Assembly: GCA_009777715.1 (NCBI GenBank)
Contig: WRLH01000027.1
Coordinates: 1 to 37,647 of the forward strand
Source of the DNA: Lachnospiraceae bacterium
GTDB taxonomy: Bacteria > Bacillota > Clostridia > Lachnospirales > Lachnospiraceae
Length of the DNA stretch: 37,647 bases
Direction of reading: 5' to 3'
The notes beneath the pieces were generated by a model. That model worked only from the letters and a program-made list of their open reading frames with translations, was not told where the DNA came from and did no database searches. Positions within the stretch are counted from its first letter, which is position 1; every line of letters begins with the position of its first letter. Both the position numbers and the translations under genes were made by a program. Positions 25,495 through 34,523 of the stretch are shown piece by piece.

Positions 25495-25500
25495 TTTAGT

Positions 25501-27042
25501 ATGGAAACGGTATTTATCGCCGACGATGAACAAATTATCCGCGAAGGCCTAAAGCATATTATTGATTGGGCAAACCTTGGCTTTACCATCTGTGGCGAAG
25601 CCGGAAGCGGTGAGGAAGCACTTGATGGGATTATGAAGCTTAATCCCAGTTTGGTGCTTATGGATATCCGGATGCCAAAGTTATTAGGCACGGATATTAT
25701 CCGCAATGCCAGGGAGCAAGGTTTTAGCGGCAAATTCATCATCATTAGCGGCTATTCTGATTTTTCCTATGCCCAGACGGCAATCCGCCATGGGGTCGAG
25801 TTTTATCTCACGAAACCAATTGATGAGGAAGAGCTATTAGAAGCAGTCACCCGCATCCGCGAACTCTTAGCCAAGGAGCAGGAAAGCTCAACCAATATTG
25901 ATTTATTCCGCAAAAAAGCCAAAAATGTCATTCTCCATGAGCTTGTCACCGGTATTTATTCCCCCGAAAGCAAAAATGCCCTGCCGGATCTAATTGCTGA
26001 TTTGTACCAAGTCGTTATTTATGAGGAGTTTTATGGAACTGCTTCCCCGGCTTATAGTTTTGCCGAACTCCTAAAGGTTGCTAATCGCGGCAACCACTCA
26101 TTTGAACATCTTACCATTGATTCCCGCGAAATCTTCTTGCTCAAGGGTTCGTTTGCGCTTCGCAAATTTGAAGCATTTTTAACTCATTATGAGCTACGGG
26201 AATATCAGGAAAAAAGTCCGCTTGATACGCTTTTTCTCGCCTATGGCCGCCCGGTCAAAAATATGGACCAGATTTATTTATCTTATGAAGAAGCCCTTTT
26301 ACTTTGCCGCCGCCGTTTCTTTTGCACCCAGGGCCAGCACGCCCTTGGTTATGAAGAATTGCCTTTCTTAAATACCAAGGTAAATGAAATCGATAAAGCC
26401 AAGCTTAAGCTATATCAAGAGCTGCTCACCGATTCGCTTAAAAGTTTTAACCGCCGGAAAGTTGCCGAATCTTTACATGAGCTTGAGGTCTTTTTATATA
26501 ATGTAAAAGATGATATCAAATCTGTAAAGCGTTTTTTGACCGATTTGTATTTTCAGATCAAAGAAAAAATTAATATCATTTACAGCAGCGCGGCGATTCC
26601 CTTTCCGTCTAACTCGGAAATAATCGAGCGGATTGATAACAGCTTTTATCTTTATGAGATAATTATTTTTATTTCCGAGCAAACCGATTTGATTATCAAT
26701 GCAACCGGAGCTCCCTCGCGTGATTCAGTCCTTTATGATATTCTTTATTATATTGACCACAATTATCAGTCGAATATCAAGCTGGAAACTATTGCCCCGC
26801 TGTTTGGTTATAACTCTGCCTATCTTGGCAAGATTTTCAACAAGGCCACCGGGGAGAGTTTTAATACCTATATCGACCACCGCCGGATTGAGTATTCAAA
26901 GCAGCTGCTAATTGAAAACAAGCTTAAGGTTTATGAGATTGCGGAGCAGGTCGGTTACAAAAACGTTGATTATTTTCACAAAAAATTCAAAAAATATGTC
27001 GGGGTCAGTCCCGCCGAGTACCGCAAAGCGGATATTCCCTAG
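25501..27042 (+). CDS. YesN-type response regulator, receiver plus AraC DNA-binding domain
   Basis: 513 residues from the ATG at 25501; the frame extends upstream but that part overlaps the divergent gene. Receiver domain at 2-120 with DDEQ, phospho-acceptor Asp55 in LVLMDIRMPK and Lys in YLTKPIDEEEL. A poorly conserved linker (120-405) follows. The C-terminal AraC helices (about 415-510) contain YNSAYLGKIFNKATGESF and IAEQVGYKNVDYFHKKFKKY. It regulates sugar-import and glycoside-hydrolase genes; the kinase at 27283-29046 is the evident partner. Its TAG stop is the first of a row of repeated in-frame TAG codons. Confidence 0.93.
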   Translation: METVFIADDEQIIREGLKHIIDWANLGFTICGEAGSGEEALDGIMKLNPSLVLMDIRMPKLLGTDIIRNAREQGFSGKFIIISGYSDFSYAQTAIRHGVEFYLTKPIDEEELLEAVTRIRELLAKEQESSTNIDLFRKKAKNVILHELVTGIYSPESKNALPDLIADLYQVVIYEEFYGTASPAYSFAELLKVANRGNHSFEHLTIDSREIFLLKGSFALRKFEAFLTHYELREYQEKSPLDTLFLAYGRPVKNMDQIYLSYEEALLLCRRRFFCTQGQHALGYEELPFLNTKVNEIDKAKLKLYQELLTDSLKSFNRRKVAESLHELEVFLYNVKDDIKSVKRFLTDLYFQIKEKINIIYSSAAIPFPSNSEIIERIDNSFYLYEIIIFISEQTDLIINATGAPSRDSVLYDILYYIDHNYQSNIKLETIAPLFGYNSAYLGKIFNKATGESFNTYIDHRRIEYSKQLLIENKLKVYEIAEQVGYKNVDYFHKKFKKYVGVSPAEYRKADIP

Positions 27043-27091
27043 GGTGTATTCTAGGGTGTATTCTAGGATGTATTCTAGAGTTGTATTCTAG
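27039..27091 (+). repeat. 12-bp tandem repeats carrying repeated in-frame stop codons
   Basis: Units CTAGGGTGTATT (27039-27050), CTAGGGTGTATT (27051-27062), CTAGGATGTATT (27063-27074), CTAGAGTTGTATT (27075-27087), then CTAG. The regulator's stop codon is the TAG of the first unit; the 12-nt period keeps three more TAG codons in the same frame. Confidence 0.9.
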
Positions 27092-27092
27092 T

Positions 27093-27234
27093 CGCATTGA
27101 GAAAGCTGTCGATTCACCGTCCGACACGCTTTCGCTCCGTGAGAATCGTTGCGTTACATAAATCCGCAAAATACGCGAATTAAGTAACGACGCTTCTCAA
27201 GGGTCGGACTTTTGAATCGCACTTTCTCCATGCG
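27093..27234. repeat. 142-bp fold-back element (MITE-like or bidirectional terminator)
   Basis: Imperfect inverted repeat between two convergent genes. Left arm 27093-27157, right arm 27184-27234. Matched blocks are CGCATtGAGAAAG with CTTTCTCcATGCG, CGATTCA with TGAATCG, GTCCGAC with GTCGGAC, GAGAA with TTCTC, and GTTAC with GTAAC. The left arm carries an extra small hairpin (CACG...CGTG). There is no open frame in it. Confidence 0.7.
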
Positions 27235-27282
27235 GCGTTCTCCCATTTGCCGATGGCAGCTTCTTCCATACAAATCTACACA

Positions 27283-29046
27283 TCACACAGGCAACATAAT
27301 TTTTACGCAAGTCCCAGCCCCAGGCTGTGACGTAATCTCAATTCCGTACTGCTCGCCATAACATAACTTAAGCCGCTGATTAATATTATAAAGCCCAATG
27401 CTGGTGCTTTTCTCGGGACTGCGGATTTCGATGCCTTGCTTTAATAAAGCTAACTCCTCTTTTGTCATTCCGCACCCATTATCACTTATTTCAATCATCA
27501 GGTTTTTATTTTCTTGATAAACATGAATCCGCAATTTTCCATTATTATCCATTTCTTCCAAGCCATGCAAAATCGCATTCTCAACAATCGGCTGCAATAA
27601 TAACGGCAGGATATTATATTTTTGCAATGATATTTCCGGGGCGACATCTAAATGATAAGCAAATTTCTCCCCAAACCGCAGTATTTGAATGGCAAGATAA
27701 GTTTCTATATGATTTAATTCTTTTTCGAGGGTAGTAAAATTCGTCCCGGTATTTTCAAGGACATAACGCATTATTTTACCTAATAGTTTTATCGCGGTTG
27801 CAACCTCTTTGTCACCAGTCGTAAAAGCTTTCATGCGGATTGTTTCCAAAGCATTATAAAGAAAATGGGGATTGATTTGGCTGGCCAGCATTTTGAACTC
27901 CATCACCTGCTGCTCGTTTTCCAAGTCTTTTTCCTTAATCAGCGTTTCATACATTCTGGCATCTTTTTCCTTTATCTGCTCAACCATGATTTCCAGATCG
28001 GCAAACGCTTTCGAAACCTCATCATCACCTTTAAGCGAGTCAGTGATGACATAGTCTTCCTGGCTGACCCGGTGCATCGTCTCCCTGAGGGTAAAAATCC
28101 GCCGGGTAAAATAAACCGTAAAAAAGTGGACCAGAATAGCGGGGATAATAATTGAAAGAATAATAATAAGCAAATTGGTGTTGGAGATACTCCGGATATT
28201 GCGGTAAGCTTCACTATCTAACACGGTAATATATATTTTTGATTCCGAAAGGTTCATTTTCTGGGTCGATACCTCCGCCATATAACGGATTCCATCAATT
28301 ATGACATCACCGCTATAGTTAAAGTTGTCAGCTAAAAGATCAATCTCAATCTTTTGCGGCTGCCCATAATCCTCGCGGTCGCTTGAGAAAAAGGCCAGAT
28401 TGTCATCAACTGATAAAGTGGTTTTGTACATTCCGCTGTCAATCCGGGCTTTTAAGTAATTGTCGCTGATTTTTAGGACCAGGACCGCATTTCCGCCTGA
28501 CCTGACTAAGGGGATTCTCTGGACGAGGGACAAATTCCAGTATTCATTGCCGAATCGGTCTTTTGTTGGCATCGAAAGCCAAAACAGGCTGGCTTGGCTA
28601 AGGGCTTTTTGATACCAGTGAAGTACCTCGATATTTTCATCGACAGGGATAAATTGCTTATAAGCAGAAACGCTAGGGTTGTCAGTATAAATTTCAATCA
28701 CCTCAACGTCAACATAATTAACCTCATACTGCTCAAGAATCGTCATTTCATTAACCCGCTCAATAAAATCCCGCTCCGAGCCATGAAACTGGGTCAAGAT
28801 TTCCTGGATATCCCTGTTGCTTGCGATATCACGGGAAATATTATAGATCTGGGTCGTTATTTCAAAAAGAATCGTTTTAACCCGCTGATTGTCAGAGTAA
28901 AGCAGATCGTGGTGATAATTGGTCAAAATACGGTTATTATTGACCAGCAAAAATGTACCGATAATAGAAATCGGCAGAAAAATGGCAATAAAATAAATCG
29001 AATAAAGCTGCTGCCGGGTATTAAGATTTTTGAGCCGCTTCCACAT
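27283..29046 (-). CDS. YesM-type sensor histidine kinase
   Basis: 587 residues. N-terminal helix (about 17-38), extracellular sensor (39-285), second helix (about 288-312), HAMP (313-365), His_kinase domain with His394 in INPHFLYNALETI, and HATPase_c with LLLQPIVENAILHG, ISDNGCGM and TSIGLYNINQRL. The family phosphorylates AraC-type regulators in response to sugars or the sugar-loaded binding protein. It converges with its partner yesN-like gene. No SD precedes the ATG, and the promoter sits directly upstream. Confidence 0.94.
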   Translation of the reverse strand: MWKRLKNLNTRQQLYSIYFIAIFLPISIIGTFLLVNNNRILTNYHHDLLYSDNQRVKTILFEITTQIYNISRDIASNRDIQEILTQFHGSERDFIERVNEMTILEQYEVNYVDVEVIEIYTDNPSVSAYKQFIPVDENIEVLHWYQKALSQASLFWLSMPTKDRFGNEYWNLSLVQRIPLVRSGGNAVLVLKISDNYLKARIDSGMYKTTLSVDDNLAFFSSDREDYGQPQKIEIDLLADNFNYSGDVIIDGIRYMAEVSTQKMNLSESKIYITVLDSEAYRNIRSISNTNLLIIILSIIIPAILVHFFTVYFTRRIFTLRETMHRVSQEDYVITDSLKGDDEVSKAFADLEIMVEQIKEKDARMYETLIKEKDLENEQQVMEFKMLASQINPHFLYNALETIRMKAFTTGDKEVATAIKLLGKIMRYVLENTGTNFTTLEKELNHIETYLAIQILRFGEKFAYHLDVAPEISLQKYNILPLLLQPIVENAILHGLEEMDNNGKLRIHVYQENKNLMIEISDNGCGMTKEELALLKQGIEIRSPEKSTSIGLYNINQRLKLCYGEQYGIEITSQPGAGTCVKIMLPV

Positions 29047-29052
29047 GACTAT

Positions 29053-29081
29053 AGTATATCAAAAAGCACGAACCAAGTAAA
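29053..29081 (-). promoter_or_regulatory. Promoter of the YesM-type kinase, predicts a leaderless mRNA
   Basis: On the minus strand TTTACT (29081-29076), 17-nt spacer, TATACT (29058-29053), then 6 nt and the ATG at 29046. The expected start of transcription is the A of the ATG. A second -10-like TATAGT overlaps it (29053-29048) but would start transcription inside the gene. Confidence 0.6.
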
Positions 29082-29196
29082 TCATTTCAAGAATCACTAA
29101 AAAAATATGCTTTTCATCTAAAATTTTGACCGTTGCTTTTATTATTAATCCTTATTATCCTTATAGGGAAGACTAAAACAAGAAAGGAAAAATAAT

Positions 29197-31539
29197 ATGA
29201 AATTCAGTAATGGCTGTTGGCTACAGAAAGAAGGCTGCACCTGCTTTTCGCCCCATGAGGTTTATTTTACGAAAATCACCGCTACAAAAGTGACCCTGCT
29301 TGCCCCGACCCACCACATCAACCACCGCGGTGATACCTTGGGCGGCATCAACCTGACCCTCGAAATCACTTCGCCCGCCCCCGATATTATCCGGTTACGT
29401 ACATACCATTACAAAGGGGAAGTCAAAAAAGGGCCAGCGTTTGAACTATTATTAAATGATGAATTGCCTTTAGATGTAAAAGATTCCGATGAACTGATTG
29501 CCATTAAAAGCGGAAACTTAAGCTTGGAAATCACAAAAAAGACTTGGTTGATGGCGTATAAGAGAGGTGATGAAGTCATCACAAAAAGCACCGGGCGTGA
29601 CCTTGGAATCATGAAAACTGACTGGAAAGGCGACTATTACGACAAAGGCGATGAAAACGAGACCTATACGCGCCAAATGCTTTCTATTTCGGTCGGCGAG
29701 CTAATCTATGGAACTGGCGAGCGGTTTACCGCTTTTGTCAAAAATGGCCAATGCTTTGACATCTGGAATGAAGACGGCGGAACTTGTACCGAGCAAGCTT
29801 ACAAAAACATTCCCTTTTACCTGACCAACAAAGGTTATGGCGTTTTCGTAAACCACCCGGAAAGGGTTTCTTTTGAAATGGCGTCGGATATGTCAACCCG
29901 TGCAGAATTTTCCGTTCCCGGCGGCCACCTTGACTACTATTTAATCAATGGGCCGACAATGAAAGAAGTGCTTACCCGCTATACGGATTTGACCGGAAAA
30001 CCCACTTTGCCCGCACCTTGGACTTTTGGGCTTTGGTTATCTACTTCGTTTACGACAAATTATGATGAGAAAACCGTCATGAGCTTTATTGACGGGATGA
30101 TTGATCGCGGCATTCCGCTTAGGACGTTCCATTTTGACTGCTTCTGGATGAAAGAATTTCATTGGTCAGATTTTACTTGGGATAACCGTGTTTTCCCCGA
30201 CCCCAAAGGAATGCTTGAAAGAATCAAAGCAAAAAATCTTAATGTCTGCGTCTGGATAAATCCTTATATTGCCCAAGAATCATGTCTTTTTGATGAGGGA
30301 ATGGAAAAAGGCTATCTTTTAAAGAGAACAAATGGCGATGTCTGGCAATGGGATATGTGGCAGCCGGGGATGGCATTGGTTGATTTCACCAATCCGTCAG
30401 CGGCCAAATGGTACCAGCGAAAATTGGAAGCATTAATCGATATGGGCGTTGACTGTTTTAAGACCGACTTCGGCGAGCGGATTCCAACCGATGGAATTTG
30501 CTATTTTGATGGCTCAGATCCCTTGAAAATGCACAACTATTATACGTACCTTTTTAATAAATGTGTCTTTGAACTCCTTACCCGGAAGCGCGGAGCAGGG
30601 GAGGCGGTCTTGTTCGCCCGGTCGGCAACAGCTGGCGGCCAGAAATTCCCTGTCCATTGGGGCGGCGACTGCTGGTCAGATTATGAATCAATGGAACAAA
30701 GCTTGCGCGGCGGCCTTTCCCTTATTATGTCCGGCTTTGGTTTCTGGAGTCACGATATCGGCGGCTTTGAGCATACCTCAACGGCTGATGTTTATAAAAG
30801 ATGGTGTGCTTTTGGCCTCTTATCCACTCATAGCCGTTTGCATGGTTCGACTTCTTACCGTGTGCCTTGGGCTTATGATGATGAAGCTGTTGATGTCGTC
30901 CGCTTCTTTACGCGCTTAAAAAACCGCTTAATGCCTTATCTTTTTGCCAATGCGGTTTTGACGGCAAAAACCGGAGTCCCGATGATGCGGAGCATGGTCA
31001 TGGAATTTACTTCTGACCGGATATGTGATTATTTGGATAAACAATATCTGCTTGGCGAAAATATTCTGGTCGCGCCAATCTTTAATGAAGACGGAATCGG
31101 TGAGTACTACCTGCCGGAGGGAACATGGACGTGCTTATTGACTGGATCGGTCAATGAGGGCGGAAAATATTATCGCCAAAAATACGATTATCTTAGCTTG
31201 CCATTATACGTCAAAGAAAACTCAATCATCATGACCGGAAATTGTGACGACCGCCCTGATTATGATCTGGCGGAAAACGTGGTTGCCAGTATCTATGCCC
31301 TAAAAGACGGCAAAACCTGTACGGCAATGGTTTATGACAAGGATGGTGATGTCAGCGAGAAATTACGCATCTCGGCCTTTAATAAAGACGGCCAGATTTC
31401 CATAAAAATAACCGCCGCCGGGGCATATACGATTAGGTTAGTAAACCTCGCTGCCGAAAAATCCTCGGCTGACTTCAAAATTGAAAAAGGCGATACTATC
31501 ATTTCCGGCAAGGGAAATATGGAATTTACGGTAAATTAG
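29197..31539 (+). CDS. yicI: GH31 alpha-xylosidase (YicI-type)
   Basis: 780 residues, the usual YicI/XylS length. Catalytic motif FKTDFGERIP holds nucleophile Asp424, and HWGGDCWSDYESM holds the acid/base Asp491. RSATAGGQKFPVHWGG and the N-terminal beta-sandwich (1-270) also fit. The KTDFGE form of the motif marks alpha-xylosidases as distinct from alpha-glucosidases. It releases alpha-xylose, for example from isoprimeverose units of xyloglucan. No signal peptide, so it is cytoplasmic. SD AGAAAGGA precedes the ATG. It is divergent from the YesM-type kinase and is a likely target of that system. Confidence 0.92.
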   Translation: MKFSNGCWLQKEGCTCFSPHEVYFTKITATKVTLLAPTHHINHRGDTLGGINLTLEITSPAPDIIRLRTYHYKGEVKKGPAFELLLNDELPLDVKDSDELIAIKSGNLSLEITKKTWLMAYKRGDEVITKSTGRDLGIMKTDWKGDYYDKGDENETYTRQMLSISVGELIYGTGERFTAFVKNGQCFDIWNEDGGTCTEQAYKNIPFYLTNKGYGVFVNHPERVSFEMASDMSTRAEFSVPGGHLDYYLINGPTMKEVLTRYTDLTGKPTLPAPWTFGLWLSTSFTTNYDEKTVMSFIDGMIDRGIPLRTFHFDCFWMKEFHWSDFTWDNRVFPDPKGMLERIKAKNLNVCVWINPYIAQESCLFDEGMEKGYLLKRTNGDVWQWDMWQPGMALVDFTNPSAAKWYQRKLEALIDMGVDCFKTDFGERIPTDGICYFDGSDPLKMHNYYTYLFNKCVFELLTRKRGAGEAVLFARSATAGGQKFPVHWGGDCWSDYESMEQSLRGGLSLIMSGFGFWSHDIGGFEHTSTADVYKRWCAFGLLSTHSRLHGSTSYRVPWAYDDEAVDVVRFFTRLKNRLMPYLFANAVLTAKTGVPMMRSMVMEFTSDRICDYLDKQYLLGENILVAPIFNEDGIGEYYLPEGTWTCLLTGSVNEGGKYYRQKYDYLSLPLYVKENSIIMTGNCDDRPDYDLAENVVASIYALKDGKTCTAMVYDKDGDVSEKLRISAFNKDGQISIKITAAGAYTIRLVNLAAEKSSADFKIEKGDTIISGKGNMEFTVN

Positions 31540-31554
31540 CAGCAATGACTTAAT

Positions 31555-31596
31555 AAAAAGTTACAGTTCAGCCTTTGGCCGGACTGTAACTTTTTT
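31555..31596. terminator. Bidirectional terminator between GH31 and the subtilase operon
   Basis: GTTACAGT (31560-31567) pairs with ACTGTAAC (31583-31590), with an inner GCC/GGC and a short loop, flanked by an A-tract on the left and six T on the right. It serves the plus-strand GH31 gene, and on the minus strand the operon ending at 31595. The minus-strand subtilase stop codon lies inside the T-tract side. Confidence 0.9.
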
Positions 31597-32698
31597 ATTC
31601 TTCCAAAATAGCGATTAAACGGTTATATAAAACATCGATGTCAAGCCCCTCTGAATTGATGAGGTTGCTGCTTGCTATTTCCGTATCATCATTTATGATA
31701 ACCGCTTCTGCTTTTACGTCATCGATTGCATTTTCTTTAATAACAGCCAGAATTAAGTCAGCTTCATAAAAACAAGCCATCTCTTGGCACTTGTTAGCAA
31801 GCAAGCTTAAATCCTCAACATAAAAACATTCCGGGGAGCAATCGCCCTTATGCTGCGAAAAAAGGAGCGGGAGATAATTATCGTTAAGCAATTTCCCGGC
31901 AACCGCCCGCATTAAAGACAGCTGTTTTTCCCCGATAAAAGTAACTAGCGGAACGTTATCTGTTACGGAGCAGGAAGCAAAATATTTAACTGTTTTTAAA
32001 TAATATTGCTTTTCAAAAGAAAAAGACCCGGCCATCCGATAAAGCTCTGCACGGATTTCCTCAATATTTTTATCCTCGTTTGAAGATATAAGATTAAAGA
32101 CAGCCGCTGATATAACTGGGGCTGCGTAACTATTAAATTGTGAAAATGCAATTGGTTCAGTTCCGGGCAAGAGAACAAGGTCATGGTTTGCGCTGGCGGA
32201 CAATTCAATTCCGCCGTTGGGTTCCTGATTCACGATGTATTGCGGGCCAACAAGCGTCCTGTCTGCCCTGACGCCAATCACGTTTGGAAAGGTTGCCGGA
32301 AAGCTTATATTTTTCCCGTTTTTACAGGCGGCAACAATTATTCCGCCGTTTCTAACTATCTCATTTACTGCTTCATATAATGCCGGGACATCGCTGGCCT
32401 GGGTGCTTCCAATGCTCAAATGAATTAATTTTATCCGCTGTTCGCTACACCACTTAAGAGCAGCGAGCAAGGCATCCAGATTTCCCCGCCCTTTTTCCCC
32501 CAAAACCCGGATGCTGCCTATTTTTGCCTGCGGCGCATATTTCTTGATGATGGCGGCGCAGACACTTCCATGGCTAAGATGGCTGATTGCTTTTTTTTCT
32601 TCTTGGATAATGCCTTTCTTATGGGCAAGCCGGAAACTTAAATCAGGCATGGTTTCCCGCGAAATCCCATCATCTATTACAGCTACTGCTAAGTTCAT
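31595..32698 (-). CDS. Intracellular subtilisin-like (S8) protease with unknown C-terminal domain
   Basis: 367 residues from the ATG at 32698, with GAGGTG 10 nt upstream inside the end of the ABC gene. The S8 triad is present: Asp9 in AVIDDG, His43 in SHGSVCA, Ser190 in FNSYAAP. The region IIVAACKNGKNISFPA around 120-135 corresponds to the oxyanion-hole segment, though the usual AAGN is altered. There is no signal peptide or propeptide, so it acts in the cytoplasm. Residues about 255-367 form an extra alpha/beta-looking domain I do not recognise (VTFIGEKQLSLMRAVAGKLL onward). It is the last gene of the Cys-rich peptide operon and the obvious candidate for leader-peptide cleavage (inference). 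Confidence 0.85.
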   Translation of the reverse strand: MNLAVAVIDDGISRETMPDLSFRLAHKKGIIQEEKKAISHLSHGSVCAAIIKKYAPQAKIGSIRVLGEKGRGNLDALLAALKWCSEQRIKLIHLSIGSTQASDVPALYEAVNEIVRNGGIIVAACKNGKNISFPATFPNVIGVRADRTLVGPQYIVNQEPNGGIELSASANHDLVLLPGTEPIAFSQFNSYAAPVISAAVFNLISSNEDKNIEEIRAELYRMAGSFSFEKQYYLKTVKYFASCSVTDNVPLVTFIGEKQLSLMRAVAGKLLNDNYLPLLFSQHKGDCSPECFYVEDLSLLANKCQEMACFYEADLILAVIKENAIDDVKAEAVIINDDTEIASSNLINSEGLDIDVLYNRLIAILEE

Positions 32699-32705
32699 AC
32701 TACAT

Positions 32706-34493
32706 TCACACCTCATACTTCTTTGACTGCAATGTATACAATTTGCTATATTCCCCCCCAAGCTCCATCAATTCCTTATGGCTTCCGCTTTCGGTGATAT
32801 GCCCGTCCTCAAGGATAAGAATATGGTCTGAAAGATGAACTATGCTCAAGCGGTGAGACGTAAACAGCGCAGATTTGCCTTTGAATAATTCTTTCATATT
32901 TTCAAACAAATTCATCTCCGAGATTGGGTCAAGCGAAGAAGATGGCTCATCAAAAATAATCATCTGGCAGGAGCGGTAAACGGTGCGGGCCAGTGCTATT
33001 TTTTGCTCTTCGCCCCCGGATAGCTCGATTCCGTCAGGGTCAAAATATCGTGAAAGCGGCGTATCAAGCCCTTTTGCCGCTTTTTTGAGAAGCCCTAAGG
33101 CATCCACTTTTTCCAATGTTTCAATAGCTCGCTTGTCATCACTTGCTTGCTTTTCCAAATCAGAGATGATAACATTATCCCGGAGTGAAAAGGCATATTT
33201 ATCATACTGCTGGAAAAAAGTGCTGAAACACCTGCGCAAGCTGCTTAAACTGTATTCCCTTATATCATTTCCATTAATAATGATATTTCCATTGCTGACA
33301 TCGTAAAACCGGAGCAATAGTTTGATGATTGTACTTTTTCCTGCTCCGTTTATGCCAATCAGGCATATTTTTTCCTTGGGGGCGATCCGGAAAGAAAGCC
33401 CATTTAATATTAAGCGTTCTGTGCCGGGGTATTTAAAGCTGACATCCTTAAATTCAATATCTAAATCACCGCTTAATTCTTTTGTCCCATTGTCAAGCAC
33501 AGAATTAGCCCTTGATTCAAATTTCTTAATTGTATCGACCTTTAATTTGTCCTCATAGATATTAACAATTGAGTTTATGGCGTAAGTCAGGCTTCCAGCC
33601 AGCGTTGCAAGAAGGCCGGAGTATAGTGTATAATCACCGACGGTATTTCTTCCGTCAAAGATGTTGCGCGTTACTAAGATAAGGATAATAAAAATTATCG
33701 CTTCCGGCAATAGTGAAGCAGAAAGAGCAGCAAATAGTTGCCGCTTCAACAGCTTTTTCCTGCCCATAATCAATAATGTCCATATATCCTGATACCGCCC
33801 GACCAAAAACTCCCGCAGGTTAAAAAGCCTTATATCATTGGCAAATGTTTTGTTGCTTGCCAGCGATTGTATGTAGCCCATTTTGCGATCTTCGTTGATA
33901 TGGGAAAGCCGCCACCCATATAAAAGCTTTGTATACCGCTGGTTCGAGATGGCGGACGGAAACGCGGCAGCGGTCAGAATCAATGGATATAACCAATTTA
34001 CTGTCCCCAGCATGATGAACGCGCTGGTGAATGATATCAGGCTGCTGAACCCGGCAAATATATTCCAGACGATGTTCGGCAGGGCAAATGAATCCATCAT
34101 AGTTGCTTGCATGGAATCAATATAATCTGGTGAATCAAAAAAATCCATGTCAACGCTCATGCTCTTTTCCATTAAGCCGACTTGAATCCGGTTGTTCATC
34201 AGCTCGATATGGATATCCTGTATGTATTGGAGCAATCGGTTAGTTACTGCCACGGAAATCGTAATGCCGCAGATGATGATTAGCCAAAAAACCGCTTCAT
34301 GGAAAGGACGCGCTACGTGCCCTGCCTGTACGAGGATATCAATGAAAACTTTTGAAGCATATATAGAAATTAAAGGAATGATGGCATTAGTTAAATATAT
34401 AAAAAGCCGTAAAACTGTATAAAGGCGTGACGATTCCCATGAGAGGCGAATGCAAAACCCTATTGTTGACAGAAAACTACGCATATTATCCAT
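32706..34493 (-). CDS. Peptide ABC exporter, fused permease and ATPase
   Basis: 595 residues. Residues 1-330 form a six-helix ABC exporter membrane domain. The ATPase has Walker A GINGAGKST (Lys386), signature LSGGEEQKIALAR, Walker B MIIFDEPSSSLDP and the H-loop in TSHR. There is no N-terminal C39 peptidase, unlike many bacteriocin exporters, so leader removal must come from another protein, plausibly the S8 protease encoded immediately downstream. SD AGGAGAG precedes the ATG. It follows the lipoprotein gene by 30 nt. Confidence 0.92.
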   Translation of the reverse strand: MDNMRSFLSTIGFCIRLSWESSRLYTVLRLFIYLTNAIIPLISIYASKVFIDILVQAGHVARPFHEAVFWLIIICGITISVAVTNRLLQYIQDIHIELMNNRIQVGLMEKSMSVDMDFFDSPDYIDSMQATMMDSFALPNIVWNIFAGFSSLISFTSAFIMLGTVNWLYPLILTAAAFPSAISNQRYTKLLYGWRLSHINEDRKMGYIQSLASNKTFANDIRLFNLREFLVGRYQDIWTLLIMGRKKLLKRQLFAALSASLLPEAIIFIILILVTRNIFDGRNTVGDYTLYSGLLATLAGSLTYAINSIVNIYEDKLKVDTIKKFESRANSVLDNGTKELSGDLDIEFKDVSFKYPGTERLILNGLSFRIAPKEKICLIGINGAGKSTIIKLLLRFYDVSNGNIIINGNDIREYSLSSLRRCFSTFFQQYDKYAFSLRDNVIISDLEKQASDDKRAIETLEKVDALGLLKKAAKGLDTPLSRYFDPDGIELSGGEEQKIALARTVYRSCQMIIFDEPSSSLDPISEMNLFENMKELFKGKSALFTSHRLSIVHLSDHILILEDGHITESGSHKELMELGGEYSKLYTLQSKKYEV

Positions 34494-34523
34494 TTAATTT
34501 CTCTCCTGTATGCTTAAAAATAT

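Noticed and set aside
25378-25500. Upstream extension of the YesN-type regulator frame
   Set aside because: It overlaps the divergent lipoprotein's signal peptide region; the receiver domain begins at the ATG at 25501.
29100-29196. TTGACC at about 29128 as -35 box of a GH31 promoter
   Set aside because: No acceptable -10 box lies at 16-18 nt; the promoter of the GH31 gene is left unassigned.
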